Source: Collybiopsis luxurians FD-317 M1
Lineage: Eukaryota; Basidiomycota; Agaricomycetes; Agaricales; Omphalotaceae
DNA length: 50,671 nt
NCBI GenBank assembly: GCA_000827265.1
Contig: KN834772.1
Span: forward strand, 538,000-588,670
Direction: 5' to 3'
In this document: positions 39,355 through 50,671 of the stretch, piece by piece
How positions within the stretch are numbered: position 1 is the first letter of the stretch
How the letters are laid out: the number at the start of each line of letters is the position of its first letter
Translations under genes and position numbers: made by a program
Notes under the pieces: model-generated
Databases searched by the model: none
Seen by the model: only the letters and a program-made list of their open reading frames with translations
What the model was told of the DNA's origin: nothing

Positions 39355-40821
39355 ATGACCGCTGAAATCCCTTCCTTCACGCTCAATGATGGCACTAAAA
39401 TGCCTTCTATCGGGCTGGGGTTCGTGTTTTCTCCCAATTTCGTTGTTAACCCGGACTCACTATTGTAAAGTTGCTGGATGGGAACTCCTGGAGGAGGCGA
39501 ACGCGTGTATAACATGTGCTTGAGTGCTATCAAGGTCTGCATTTCTACTAAAGCTTACTACAAGAGAGGTCAGGCTAACCGCTGTGTTTCATCAGGCTGG
39601 ATATCGTCACTTTGACACAGTAAGAGGACATGTCTGCAGCTATTAGTGTCTCAATTAATTCGGAAGCGTACTTCCAGGCCGCTGGATACGGTACGTAGCG
39701 AGTCGACCCGCCTACGCACGTTATTGATTGATTGATTATCCAGGAAACGAGGTGCAAGTGGGGAACGCTATTCGGGACTCTGGTATCCCTAGGAATGAAA
39801 TCTATCTCACTACTAAACTGGGGCAAGTTTGGGGGGAGCTCAAATTCAAAATAATGCAGTGCTCATCGCTTGACCCAGAAATCTCGACCACGGCAGGGTT
39901 AAGGAAGCCTTCGAAGAGAGTCTCAAGAATTTAAATACAGAATACATTGATATGTATCTCATGCACTGGCCTCAAGCCAGGAAGCCAAGTAAGAAGATTG
40001 TTTCCTCCCTGTCAAATGTCAAGCTGAGACATTGCGTACTTCTTAGATGGCGAACAAGCTGGGGGATACGCTGTATTTCGCCCCAATGAAAGTCCCACAT
40101 TTGTAGAAACGTGGAAAGACATGGAGAAACTTTTGGATGGAGGCGAGCTGCATTAGGTCCTGCATTTTTTCCTTCTCCTTACTTCTTGTCTAGGCAAGGT
40201 CAAGAGTATCGGTGTCTCAAACTTTTCTATCAAAAATCTCGAAATTCTCCTTCCTCACTGTACTGTAAATCCTGCGACGAATCAGGTTGAGCTGCATCCT
40301 TGTTTGCCTCAAAACGATCTGAAAGCCTACTGTGAATCAAAAAGAATCATTTTGACTGCCTACTCTCCACTCGGTCCGTGAACATCTGTCCCTGACGTCA
40401 AGTTCTAATGATATCTCGAATAGGCCAGCCAGCTAGTCCCGATCAGCCTGTCAGCCTGTTCAACAACGATATCGTAAAAAAGCTCGCTAGCAAACTCAAT
40501 GTTGACGTGGCACAGGTCCTTATCAGCTGGGGTGCCCAAAGGAAGACCGTCGTCATCCCCAAGACCGAGAACAAGCAACGTATGACAAGCAATATAACTG
40601 TATGACTTTCCTCGCCTCCTTCGACGAAGGTACGACTAATCCATCTTACCTAGCTTGTCAAACTGTCACCTGAAGACATGAAAATCTTGGACGATCTTCA
40701 TCTTCAGCCCGGCATGCACTGCACACTTTGCTTCAATGCAAAGGTTGATAGTGGCCGACTGAATGGATGGACGCTCGAAGAGTTGGGTTTCCCTGAGCAT
40801 CTATACAGAACCAAATCCTAG
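39355..40821 (+). CDS. Aldo-keto reductase, copy 1
   Basis: The many small exons join to [58 protein letters not shown] and EIYLTTKLG. After an intron come [65 protein letters not shown] and ILTAYSPLG. The C-terminal part is [20 protein letters not shown] and ends [10 protein letters not shown]. Catalytic Asp and Tyr (FDTAAGY), Lys (TTKLG) and His (LMHWPQ) are all present, so it should be an active NADPH-dependent carbonyl reductase of the AKR superfamily. Two introns start with GC, not GT (39833-39878 and 40143-40193). Reading the second with a GT donor further on would put a TAG in frame. So the GC donors decide that this gene is intact. The tandem paralogue starts at 41866. Confidence 0.88.
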
Positions 40822-41865
40822 AAGGGTTCCCAACCATCATTGCGTGTCACCTTGCTTGCAAGGTCTATTCCACACCTGTAAATTACATTTTGATGAGATC
40901 ATTTCTCACATATTCAAATGTGTTTTTGGCTCAAAAGCAAATAGACACCCAGCACGATATTTTGGCACTTAATATTAACTAGACCGTCTTTACTTCCTTC
41001 TTCATTGTCATAGACATCCGCTTAACTCTTCTTCTTTTTTCTTCATATGTGCCAAGAAAGTGAGGACCAAAGGGACCGACGAGCGAAACCGAGGCTATTG
41101 TACAGGAATCATGAATAATCTGCCGCTTGGTGCTCATCAGTGAAACCATCTCCAGTGCGCAAGCAAGGTTTTGCCCACGTGAGTGGAGCCTTTATTAAAA
41201 GAATCTAACGTTGTCAAAACACTCCGTTGGTTTGAGTTTTGGAGTGTGTATGTAAGCTTTAAACTGGATGATGCCTAACCCTACTCGATCTTTGCTATAT
41301 TCTTATGTACATCAGTGGACAGAATTTTCGATGGGATAGATAGTAGTCCGGGTCGTAAACTGAATTTCCTATCTATTGAAAGAAAATTTGACAGCAGAGC
41401 AGTCCGGATCTCGAAGATCTGCTGGCGTGCTCTGAACAGCACAACAGATATAGAGCTCAAGGCTAACAGATACAGATTGAACTTGGATTGAACCTATCAT
41501 ATCAGAAACTGTAAGTGTTACAGATACTATATCTTTAGTTCGTGATTAGTGAATAGGGAATCTTTGCTTGTTTTGGTATCATGGACCAAGCTAAACTCAT
41601 CCTTGAGACGCGATTTAATCCAGACCTTCAACTGTTCGAATCTTTGATGCTTGGGTGGCGAGCGGATGAATCGCGGATCTAAATTAGAGCGCTTAAACTC
41701 TAGATTAGTCATAGTCTTCTCATCGCCGTCGTCATCGCTTTCATGCATACCCAAGCTCCCCAGAGTTAATCGACTCATTATTGTTACCGAACTCAATCGG
41801 CTCCGAAAGCCTTTAAAAATCATCAATCTGCTTAGCTAGATCACTCTTTCACCAGGAATCTCGTT
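40822..41865. other. Intergenic between the tandem reductases (duplicated 3' flank and promoter)
   Basis: From about 41270 to 41570 the sequence matches the 3' flank of copy 2 (about 43410-43720), sharing GAAGATCTGCTGGCGTGC and GTAAGTGTTACAGATAC. From about 41590 to 41865 it matches the promoter of copy 1. The duplication is therefore head to tail, with the junction near 41570-41590. No gene was seen. Confidence 0.55.
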
Positions 41866-43318
41866 ATGGCCGCTGAAATTCCTTCCTTCACGCTCAACGA
41901 TGGCACCAAAATGCCATCTATCGGGCTGGGGTACGTGTTTTCTTTCGGCTTCGTTATTCCCCCGTACCTGATTATCATAAAGTTGCTGGATGGGCACTCC
42001 TGGGGGAGACGAACGCGTGTATAACATGTGCTTGAACGCTATCAAGGTCTGTAATTCTAAAGCATACTACCAGAGAGAGATCAGGCTGACCGCGTTGTTT
42101 CATTAGGCTGGATACCGTCACTTTGACACTGTAAGGCGGCATATCTCTAGCTATCAGTTTCATAATTAATTCGGAAGCGTACTTTCAGGCCGCTGGATAC
42201 GGTACGTAGCGAGTCGTTCACATACGTACGTTGCTGATTGATTATCCAGGAAACGAAGCGCAAGTGGGGAAAGCTATTCGGGACTCTGGTATCCCTAGGA
42301 ATGAATTTTATCTCACTACTAAACTGGGGTAAGGTTGGGGGGACTTCAACCCATGCTGCCGCGCTCATTGTATAATCCAGGAATCCTGACCACGGCAGGG
42401 TCAAGGAAGCTTTCGAAGAGAGTCTCAAGAATTTAAATACAGAATACGTTGACTTGTATCTCATGCACTGGCCTCAAGCTGGAAAGCCAGGTAAGAAACT
42501 TGTTTCCTCACCTGGCAAATGTCAAGCTTAGCCATCGCGTACTTCCTAGATAGCGAACAAGCTTGGGGAGACGCTGTATTTCGCCCCAGTGAAAGTCCCA
42601 CATTTGTAGAGACGTGGAAAGATATGGAGAAACTTTTGAATGGAGGCGAGTTGCACCAGTACCTGCATTTTTTCCTTCTCACTTCTTTTTCAGGCAAGGT
42701 CAAGAGTATCGGTGTCTCAAACTTTTCTATCAAAAATCTCGAAATCCTCCTTCCTCACTGCACTGTGGCTCCCGTCACGAACCAGGTTGAAATGCATCCG
42801 TGTTTACCCCAGAACGATCTGAAAGCCTACTGCGAATCGAAAGGAATCATTTTGACTGCCTACTCTCCACTCGGTCCGTGAACATTTGTCCCTAACGTCA
42901 GATTTCGCTGATCCCTCAAGTAGGCCAGCCGGCCGGCCCCGACCAGCCTATTAGCCTGTTCAACAATGACATCGTCAAAAAGCTCGCCAGCAAGCTCAAT
43001 GTTGATGTGGCGCAAGTCCTTATCAGTTGGGGTGTCCAAAGGAAGACCGTCGTCATCCCCAAGACCGAGAACCAGCAGCGTATGGCCAGCAATATAACTG
43101 TATGATCTCCATCGCGTTGAAATCTCTGAAGGCTAATGCTGCTAACTTAGCTCGTCCAACTGTTACCTGAAGACATGAAAATCTTGGACGATCTTCATCT
43201 CCAGCCCGGCATGCATTGTACGCTTTGCTTTAGCGCAAAGGCGGACAGTGGCCGAATCTTTGGCTGGACATTCGATGAGCTGGGTTTCCCTGAGCATCTA
43301 TACAGAACCAAATTCTAG
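41866..43318 (+). CDS. Aldo-keto reductase, copy 2
   Basis: This has the same gene structure as copy 1, starting [20 protein letters not shown]. It keeps the catalytic tetrad (Asp and Tyr in FDTAAGY, Lys in TTKLG, His in LMHWPQ), [12 protein letters not shown] and [13 protein letters not shown], and ends [10 protein letters not shown]. It differs from copy 1 at scattered positions, for example PDHGRVK for LDHGRVK and QVEMHPC for QVELHPC. The intron after KLG has an ordinary GT donor here (42329-42379), while copy 1 has GC. The intron after LLNGG (42646-42693) keeps the GC donor in both. The frame is intact. The product is a cytosolic NADPH-dependent reductase by family. Being next to the halogenases suggests, but does not prove, a role in the same pathway. 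Confidence 0.88.
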
Positions 43319-43850
43319 GAGAGTTCTCGAATGTTATACTTTTTACACTTAACGACGCTTTCACAACGACGTCAAGTATTAGTATCGGTATCGGTATGGG
43401 CTTCGATGACGCTCTAAGCCTACTTCGGTCTTTGCTGTATTCCTATGTAACTCAGTCTATGGATTTTTCAATAATATGTATAGATGATCAAATATTCATG
43501 GATTGAATTTCCCGTCCATTGAACGAAAAATGGATAGCAGAGTAGTTCAGACTCCGAAGATCTGCTGGCGTGCCTCCCACAGCACAACAGACGTGAAACT
43601 GAATGCTAACTGCAACGTGGATACAGATTGAAGCTATCAAATTAGAAAGTGTAAGTGTTACAGATACGCAAACAGCAATATACCCAGTTCATGATTAGTG
43701 AATTGAGAACCAGACGCAAAGATATAGATAAGATAATGATATAGGGTAAGGTGAGACAGTCGTCAATCATCAAAGCATAATAGTTCGTTTAAAATCATCG
43801 GCACCCTCTGACATTCAATGTCATTGACGAGGATGCAGGGTCATTATATG
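43319..43850. other. Convergent intergenic; repeat of the reductase 3' flank
   Basis: About 43410-43720 is the second copy of the 3' flank described between the two reductases. No gene was seen. Confidence 0.5.
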
Positions 43851-46800
43851 TCATGACCAAGGACCTCCGTGCGTCGGTCGATCCTTGGAATAATCGTTAG
43901 TGTTGGCACGACTCTGAGGAGCACGAGCCGGTTCACGGGAAGCATGATGTTGATATTGTGAATGTGAAGGGTATTTGTACATTTCCTGATTGCTCTGCGC
44001 TTGCTGTTGGGACGTTAACATCGGCACAGACTGACGGTGCGAATTCTGGTTTACATCGTGATCTAGCATTCCGGGATAACGGGAATACTCGCTCCCTTGG
44101 AGGGTACCTAAGTCTTCTTCCAAATGGAGCCCGGGAGAAGAGAACTTGGTATTATCCAGCTGGCCGGAGAGCGAAGGCTGTGCAAGAGTACTGCTGGAAC
44201 TATCCAAAGAATATCGGGTGCTTACTGGACGATCAGCCGAATAAACGTTTTGCGGAGGAGCAGCTAGCAATTCCGGGACGGTGAGGATGACGGGGGTAAA
44301 GTGACGTTTTGGCTGCCGAGGTGGTGAGGATCGAGTGTGAGGTTGAGCTTGGACTGGTCTCTGCGTAGGAGAGATGCTACTCTCGTGAGGCGAATAGACC
44401 TGTGCGGAAGAACGACGCAGTCTAGAAGGACGATTAAGGGACCTAGGTGAAGGAACAGGATGAGGCGAAGACGGTTCCTGAGGCATCCGAGGAACTTCAG
44501 GAGCATGCATGACCGGCACACTAGCAGGGGGCACTCCTCTATAATACCTATCATCAATCAAACGATACGCGGCAGTCTCCCCGGAAAACTGCTGGCCTCT
44601 GTGATTCTCAGACGTCGGATTTATAACTGTAGCTGACATTGCCTGTGGCACGTCAAATGAATGTGACGCTGGGACATTAGTTGGGGTCCGTTCACCCGCA
44701 ACTCCAATATCATACCCGCCTTCCCGAGAGGGAACTGTCGTCCGTGGATGTTGATGTACGTATCCAGTCGAGTGAGTGTTGTCAGTCCCATGTGCGCTCG
44801 ACTTGGCATCCGATGATTTGGACGGAAAAACACGTCCTAAAAGACTATCGGCAGATACATCACCATGGGGCATCATCATGGGAGCCAAGAGAGATTGAGG
44901 TGGGGGACTTGAAGTTAGTTCAGGACGATGACTTGTTGGTGACATGGGTGGGGATGTAATGTGATGTGACCTATGATTCTGCGAAGGCTTTCGCTGCTGA
45001 GGTGGTCGCTGAAGATAGGAACTCTGATGGTCATTAAACGACGACAGCGGGGCGAGTATGTCTTCATCGCCGTGCTGAGCGACAGGAGAGTACACTCCTT
45101 GATCAGCTTTGTGATGTGGGGAGCGTTTGGACCGAAAGAGACTCGGAGGCGGGGGATCGTCCATGGTGTCAGGGTATACAGAGGGTACATCTCGTTCACC
45201 ATCTACATCTCTCGAGCGGTTTCTAGGGCGCGATTTTGAAGGCTCCCTTGACTTGGATTTGGACTTCCTGCGACTAGCATGCCTCGAAGAAGTAGGTGTT
45301 AGCTTTCTGTTCTCGTCCTCGGGACCAGACTGAGAAACACGATTATAGATAGATCGCCACCATGACCTTTGTGGTTGATGAGTATAGCCAGGGTTTCCCT
45401 CATCCAGGACAGGTTTGATGTGACCTCGACCAGGTATTTCTGCAAAATGCAATGAGGGACAGCGGGAGAAGCGTATAGACGGACATACGTGACCCATAAC
45501 CACGCCTTTCCAGCTCTCGTTCGATCTGGGTTTCCAGGTCATCGCTCTTCTCCCTAAAAACTCCATATCCATAATTGTTCCCGTACCCCAGCCATTGACT
45601 ACTTGGAGGGGATTCGTAATATTCTCTCTCTGTTCGGATCATGGGAAACGCCAACGGATCCTTCTTTTCGCTCGGCACTTCCTTCTGCGCAGTTTCTGAA
45701 CGTCTCGGGGCGCCAAAGGCGCTCTCATAGTCTGCTACTCGACGGGCACTAATGTCGGATTTGGGATGACGCCCACGCATCTTCTCCCAGAGATAAATCG
45801 TGCCTGTCCAAAGCTCACGGAAGGTCTCACGAAAGTCCATAGCATGTCCAAGAGCCCGCCATCGAGACATACGATAACCTGGTAACTTCGGGTCAGAAGT
45901 GTCACTCGGTAAGTATGGCTTGTAGGTGAACGCTCTGATGTGAAGAAAACCAAAAAGCCTAGAAACAAGTCAAGATAGTTGCGCAACTGTCCTGAACACG
46001 ACGTACATCATTTCAAAAGTCTCAGCAATAGCTCCTATGCCTATGTTAATGTCGTCCGCGGTCATGTATGTTGTCTAACGGTTACATTCATTAGAGGCAG
46101 GTGAACAGATAAGAAGCATCTCACATCTTTGATGACACCAAACATACTGAGAACCGAGAGGAAAGTTGCCTGCCAGAATGTGAGGAACACTGAAAAGTGA
46201 TCATGAGTAACAAGCTATAAGCCTTGGAGCATGTATTCACCAATAGCCTTCACAGAGAATAATTTTAGCAGAGGCTTCTGAGGAGCAAGGATCTTCGACA
46301 CCGGTAGGTAGAGCTGAAGCAAGCAATACATTGCGACTGTGACCGATATTGAAACAATAACAGTGATCTTTGCAACCATATCAATTTCCGTGGACCGTTC
46401 ATGAGAGCATGGGCACATACATACGAATGGCCCCATCCAAGACTCCAAGAATCTTCGCAATACAAACCTACGTAGTTGAGAAGGACCGCGGCCAAAGTGG
46501 TCCTAGAGAAGGCAACTTTAGGGTGATGATCATGTCGGAAGAATGGGGACTAACGTTGGTCGGATGACACAATACTGGAGCACACCCCACTTCATCAATT
46601 GAAGGAACATGAGACCGTCCTAAAAAAAGTCGTAAGATTCACGCATAGCATAGAATTGCGAAACAAACGTACTACTGGCTTCCATTTGACAAAACCGAGC
46701 GGAAACATCCATTTACTTGGTGTTTCGCCTTTCCGTAGTGCCTCTCGATCGTACTCTCTCGAAAGACCATTTTTCATGAAGATGGCTTTTTGTTCATCGA

Positions 46801-47433
46801 TATCATGAGAAAGATAGTTGAGAAGGAGATAGAAAAACGAAGTCAAAACAGTGGATTCGTATCCGTCTCGAATGAGAAGCAGCGGAGTAGAATGATTCTG
46901 GGCAGGTAACGTCAGATAAGAATATTGAGGAAGATAGCAAGGAGACTTACCCAAAAGAGATATGAGGCAAAACTAATGATAGCGTAGATGGGGACCATGA
47001 ACAGGATACGTACGATGTCTTGACGAAAAGTGAGAGAAGCGGGGAAGACCAAAACTATGGAAACATACAACGTTGTTCACGTTTCTAGATAAATGCAGGG
47101 GTTAGCGAGACCAAAAACTTTGCAAAAAGATCCTCACGTTGGTATAGTACACCAAGTGTTTATTTATCAGCCAGGCCGATGTGATGATGGCTATGACGGT
47201 AAAGAACCCGGTGACGATCCATCCGACCTAGGCAGCAGATATTGAGTCTTTCGAGTCACATTGCAAATGAGGAATACTTACATGATGGGCTACCGAGGCG
47301 AGGAAAAATCAATATCTAATCGAGTGACCAGTTATGACACCATACCTTGGAAAACCAGATTTCCATTCTGCAGCAAGGACGGCGAATCTGGCTTGAGCTC
47401 CCTCCAGCATCTTCCATCGGTGATATTCGCCAT
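43851..47433 (-). CDS. DUF300/TMEM184 (organic solute transporter alpha-like) membrane protein
   Basis: The start chosen is the ATG at 47433 (MANITDGRCWRELKPDSPSL), because it leads in frame to LLQNGNLVFQ-AHHVGWIVTG, the family's conserved opening. Exons then give GFFTVIAIITSAWLINKHL, LVYYTN, DGYESTVLTSFFYLLLNYLS, the family's KWMFPLGFVKWKP, VIAAVLLNYVGLYCEDSWS and ITVIVSISVTVAMYCLLQLY. PLLKLFSVKAIVFLTFWQ, a DINIGIGAIAETFEMMFFG block and LHIRAFTYKPY complete about seven membrane segments. A C-terminal tail of roughly 550 residues follows. It is Ser/Pro/His-rich, with SRRKSKSKSREPSKSRP, and is probably disordered and cytosolic. DUF300 proteins are vacuolar or endomembrane in plants and fungi. 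The transport substrate is unknown. The frame is intact. Confidence 0.87.
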
Positions 47434-47819
47434 AGTTCTCCGATAGATTGGGCAAGAAATGAATGAGATTCGGTAGAGACCGAGGAGTCGTTAATGTTAC
47501 AGATCGTGATGAATAGATTTGGGGCGTGAATCGTGAGGTGTCGCAATCTAGGGACCTTCCGCAAGGATTTGAAGGGAGCTCCGAAGCTTTGGCTGCACCG
47601 ACTTGGAGGGCGGCCGTTAGCGCCTGCTGGGGCGAGGCGGACGTCAATGGGAGGGAACAAGAGGGCGCGGGAAATTTGATGTATGGCAGACGAGCGCCTG
47701 ATGACTAATCCGTATCCCTATTTAAGTTTGCAAGTTCCCGCTCTGCTGAGCCTGCGAACTCGCTGGGTTTACGGTTATCCTCTGGGTAACAATATTCTTT
47801 CTTTTGATTTGACAACGGC

Positions 47820-48628
47820 ATGACACAGACCTATTATGTTAAGCCTGCCAATAGACCAAGTGGTAGTACAAGGTCTTCTACTTCGAGTTCTGTTACACTT
47901 GAAGATATCCGAGCTGGCTCAGCTTCACATAGCAGGGTGACTCGAGACGATAGCCATTTGCAACTGGCAAAGTTTGTGGACGATTCAATATTAAAACTGA
48001 GTCAACTATACTCTTCTACTAGTATTGGTAGTAAGCTAAAGGAATCAGACACGGAGTCGATCCGAGGCCTTTGAAAAAAGCCAAGCATCCTGTCCTTCCT
48101 CTCGGTGGGCGTATGACTCGGAATCCCAACCCTAGTGGCACTGGTATCGGCCATAACCGTATTGCGCAAGCTGGCGCCACGAGTCATGGATGCTCTACAC
48201 ATGAGAGCCAAACCCTCTCGGAATCTAATTCCGAGAAAAGCTGGAGGGTACATCCACAGCTAAAAGCGGTCATCCACGACAATGGAAATTGCCAAATTTG
48301 TGTGGCGTACGTCAGGCATATGATGGCCGAAGCCAATGAACCTGCTTTAGTAAAAACGCTAGCAGAGTTACTAGGAGCCCAAGCCAAACGCTGCAAGCCC
48401 AAATGCCCCCATAAAATGACAATCACCACTCAAAAGAAGGAAATTGCCGAACTAGAGAACAGAGTTGCCGTTGAAAAAGAGCTGTTCGACATGTGTATTG
48501 CATGCAGGGAACGAGAAAACAAAGAGTTGAAGGAGTGTCTTTACAAAGCCCATCGAGAAACAAGCTGGTATCAAAATCGTGTCGAAGAGCTTGCAGTGGA
48601 GCGGGAGCTTTTGGTTTTTGATGGCTAG
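47820..48628 (+). CDS. Orphan hypothetical gene, two overlapping frames (possible frameshift or missed intron)
   Basis: The first frame (47820-48074) starts MTQTYYVKPANRPSGS and is Ser/Thr-rich. It stops at 48072-48074. A second frame, open from 48035 and read on to 48626-48628, encodes GRMTRNPNPSGTGIGHN, a Cys-rich segment (NCQICVAYVRHMM, RCKPKCPHK) and a coiled coil (KEIAELENRVAVEKELFDMC, then CRERENKELKECLYK). The second frame has no good ATG at its upstream end, so either a short intron joins them or one base has been lost or gained. The two parts look like one protein: Ser-rich head, four-cysteine region, coiled coil. I recognise no family. Lineage-specific gene or pseudogene are both possible. 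Confidence 0.4.
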
Positions 48629-49417
48629 AGAATGACTGCTTATTTGTTACATACTCCAGCTTGCAATACATCTTTTTTCTTCTTCTAAACTTTTCATTGC
48701 TGCAAATAGGTAAGTCTAAGGAGCGGGGGATGGTGAGGCTCAGTCGCAAGGGGGTTGCCTCGTAAAGAAAATCCATAAGGAATTTTGTAGCAACTGGCAC
48801 ATTCTAGGGAATCTGTGTGTGCATAGATGTGTAAGAGGAGGCTGTCAGCCATTGAATTGCACGAGGGTCGGCGCTATGCAATGCACTCCACCCCAGTGTC
48901 GTGTAGGAAGACACCAGCTCGCAATCAAGCTCCTATTCAGGTGTGACCGCACTGTGGCAAAAGCTCTTGAGAGGTTTGGGCAACGCAATACTCCTGTACA
49001 CCGGTCCCACTGGTAATACAGTCATCAGTGCTTTCTGTTTCTAACTTGGTTCAAGTTCGACTCTACATAACTAGTGGAATTAATAGAAACAATCTAAATG
49101 GCTGCTAAGTAGTGCACGAGCTCTGCATAGTAGAGTCCTGGAACCAGGAAGCTTCAAGTGAAAATTTACAGGAATGGAGAGCCCTACCAATTCTTCAACA
49201 TGGCTTCCTCGTATGGGGCAATACTGAGACTTCCCTCCAGCTTCGACTCGGATATACATTGCTGAGCCAGTTCACACCAAGAGCGTCATCTCCGACCCCG
49301 AAGCTTTCTGTGGAGCAGGTCCGTTGGCCGTTTGCAATACTTCTGGATGCGATGCTTCGGAACTGGGGCGCGTTTCTACAGTGTCTTGATCCTGCTGAAA
49401 CTAAAAGGTATTGAATA
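48629..49417. other. Intergenic, no convincing gene
   Basis: This lies between the orphan gene and the 3' end of the DUF6534 gene. Plus-strand frames at 49112-49414 have no family resemblance and are probably the shadow of non-coding sequence. Confidence 0.4.
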
Positions 49418-50671
49418 TCAACTTGTATGCAATTCGTCTGCAAGAAGGATGGGTCTCACATGGATCCCCGAGAGCTCATTTGAGTTCAAGTTGTATGTCC
49501 AATCTCCAGCGCCCATTTGTCTTTGGAGTGATCGCCGTGAATTGAGCGAGGCGAGAAGGCTGTTTGTATACACTGCAATGGAGTCGCGGTTAAACGCACT
49601 ACGCGCTTTTGCAATGACACTGAACGTACACTTCCCAATTGGAAAGTCGAGAGCAAGCCACCAAAGGCTTTGAGGGAGAGTTGCAAATAGAGTGACTTCA
49701 ATTATCGTCGCTAGACTGTGATAATCAACATTAATCTCGTTCCTTCGTAGTGCACCGGTTAATCTCACGTTGTCAACAAGCAGCGAGTCACTGCGTAAGT
49801 AATGATCCTGTTGATCAGAGAATTATTCCTATTAAGTATAATTTTCGAGGTCAACACAGAAGGGTAATGGCTATAATTAAGCACACACCATCCCAAATCT
49901 GTTCTACTCTCTTGTAAAAATATACATAACATGGTCGCTATCAGTACGTCGGATAGAATATTGAATGCGCCGAAGGGGATAGAGGCCGCGAGCTGCGAAA
50001 GGTGCTTTAGGTTCAAGCAGAGAGCTTTTTGAAGAAGGACCATGTACTTTGATGATATGTGATTCACTAAACTGGACAAAGGTTTTTGAAACAAATCTGA
50101 AAAGGAAAAAATGTCCGATAAGAGGGAGATCGACGTAGTTCACCTGGCTAAGTCAGAACTTACAGAAAAACAATTATTTCTTGGAGTAAATGGAAATGAA
50201 CATTTAAGTATAACCAATCTCAAGCGACATAGAGAGGCACACCCACCAATACCGAAACCTATATAATTAAAAGCACAATTCAAGCCAATCCATCAATTTG
50301 GTAAACTCACGTACAGAAATGCCCAGCAACTGTAAATCCTATCACGACAGCCGATATGACCCGGAAGAGTCCTCGCGTAACTTTGAAAATGAGGTCAACA
50401 CAAATTTTGAGTTTTTGGCCTTCTTCAATGGTACCTACTGGTGAATATTTGTCTTATGAAAAATCTATGTCCATGGAAAGCAGTTAGCAGTAGGTTAAAG
50501 GATATGGAAAGTTCAGCCGGCACACATCTGTACCACAACTACCAAAATGAGCTAGATATGGAGAAATGCTTCAACATTAAGTTGGACAAGGCCAGAGTCT
50601 CTGATCTCACATTGAGGAGCACTGTTATCTATTAGGAAAGTTAGTCAGAAATTGCATACTCCAGTGAAGGC
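49418..50671 (-). CDS. DUF6534 multi-pass membrane protein (5' end unresolved)
   Basis: Minus-strand exons give FGAFNILSDVLIATMLCIFL-QESRTDLG, then SLINRIITYAVTRCLLTT, ATIIEVTLFATLPQSLWWLA and a last exon VYTNSLLASLNSRRSLQRQ, stopping at 49418. The order 'DVLIA..LC..L..SRT', 'SLINR...Y', 'YTNSLLA.LN.R' is the diagnostic C-terminal half of DUF6534 proteins, a large basidiomycete family of about seven membrane spans with no known function. A hydrophobic segment further upstream (GLFRVISAVVIGFTVAG, about 50320-50390) may be an earlier exon. I could not join the N-terminal exons or find a start before the window edge, so the 5' limit is only nominal. Confidence 0.72.

Noticed and set aside
40141..40158. 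Premature TAG in aldo-keto reductase copy 1
   Set aside because: The TAG falls inside an intron if the GC donor at 40143 is used, which restores the conserved [11 protein letters not shown] joint. Copy 2 has the same GC donor context.

Overview
The window reads as nuclear DNA of a filamentous basidiomycete, most likely an agaricomycete mushroom. Genes are dense, on both strands, and split by many short introns of about 45-60 bp. Several recognisable families are typical of that group: heme-thiolate peroxygenases, flavin halogenases, and DUF6534 and DUF7330 proteins. No rRNA, tRNA or CRISPR was found. Exon joins below were made by eye from splice signals and family alignment, so outer limits are firmer than inner boundaries.

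Layout. 1-1.05 kb: a degenerate repeat next to the 3' end of an NRPS-like (aminoadipate-reductase type) gene. 1.7-5.9 kb: a TauD/TfdA dioxygenase (-) divergent from an UNC93-like transporter (+). 5.9-8.9 kb: a gene-poor stretch with a long hairpin and a lone Gag-like zinc-knuckle ORF. 8.9-16.3 kb: a DUF7330 membrane protein and a large BUD4/anillin-like PH-domain gene, both (-). 17.1-27 kb: an array of four heme-thiolate peroxygenase genes (-), separated by decayed pieces of the 3' end of the neighbouring acyltransferase gene and interrupted by a 1.24 kb TIR element. 27.3-32.3 kb: intact phospholipid:diacylglycerol acyltransferase (-), an unidentified gene (+) and a MIC12-like gene (-). 32.5-43.3 kb: two divergent flavin-dependent halogenases, then two tandem aldo-keto reductases (+). 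43.8-47.4 kb: a DUF300/TMEM184 membrane protein (-). 47.8-50.7 kb: an orphan, possibly frameshifted ORF pair (+) and a DUF6534 membrane protein (-).

How the genes fit together. Housekeeping genes (BUD4-like, PDAT, MIC12, DUF300) are mixed with lineage-expanded oxidative enzymes. The halogenase pair plus reductase pair is the best candidate for a small specialised-metabolism module. The peroxygenases, TauD enzyme and NRPS-like remnant are nearby oxidative or biosynthetic genes, but nothing in the sequence links them to one pathway.

The most informative structure is the peroxygenase array. All four units carry a piece of the PDAT 3' end upstream of the peroxygenase, so the ancestral duplicated unit spanned both genes. 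One unit also carries a short internal inversion, and another a TIR-element insertion.
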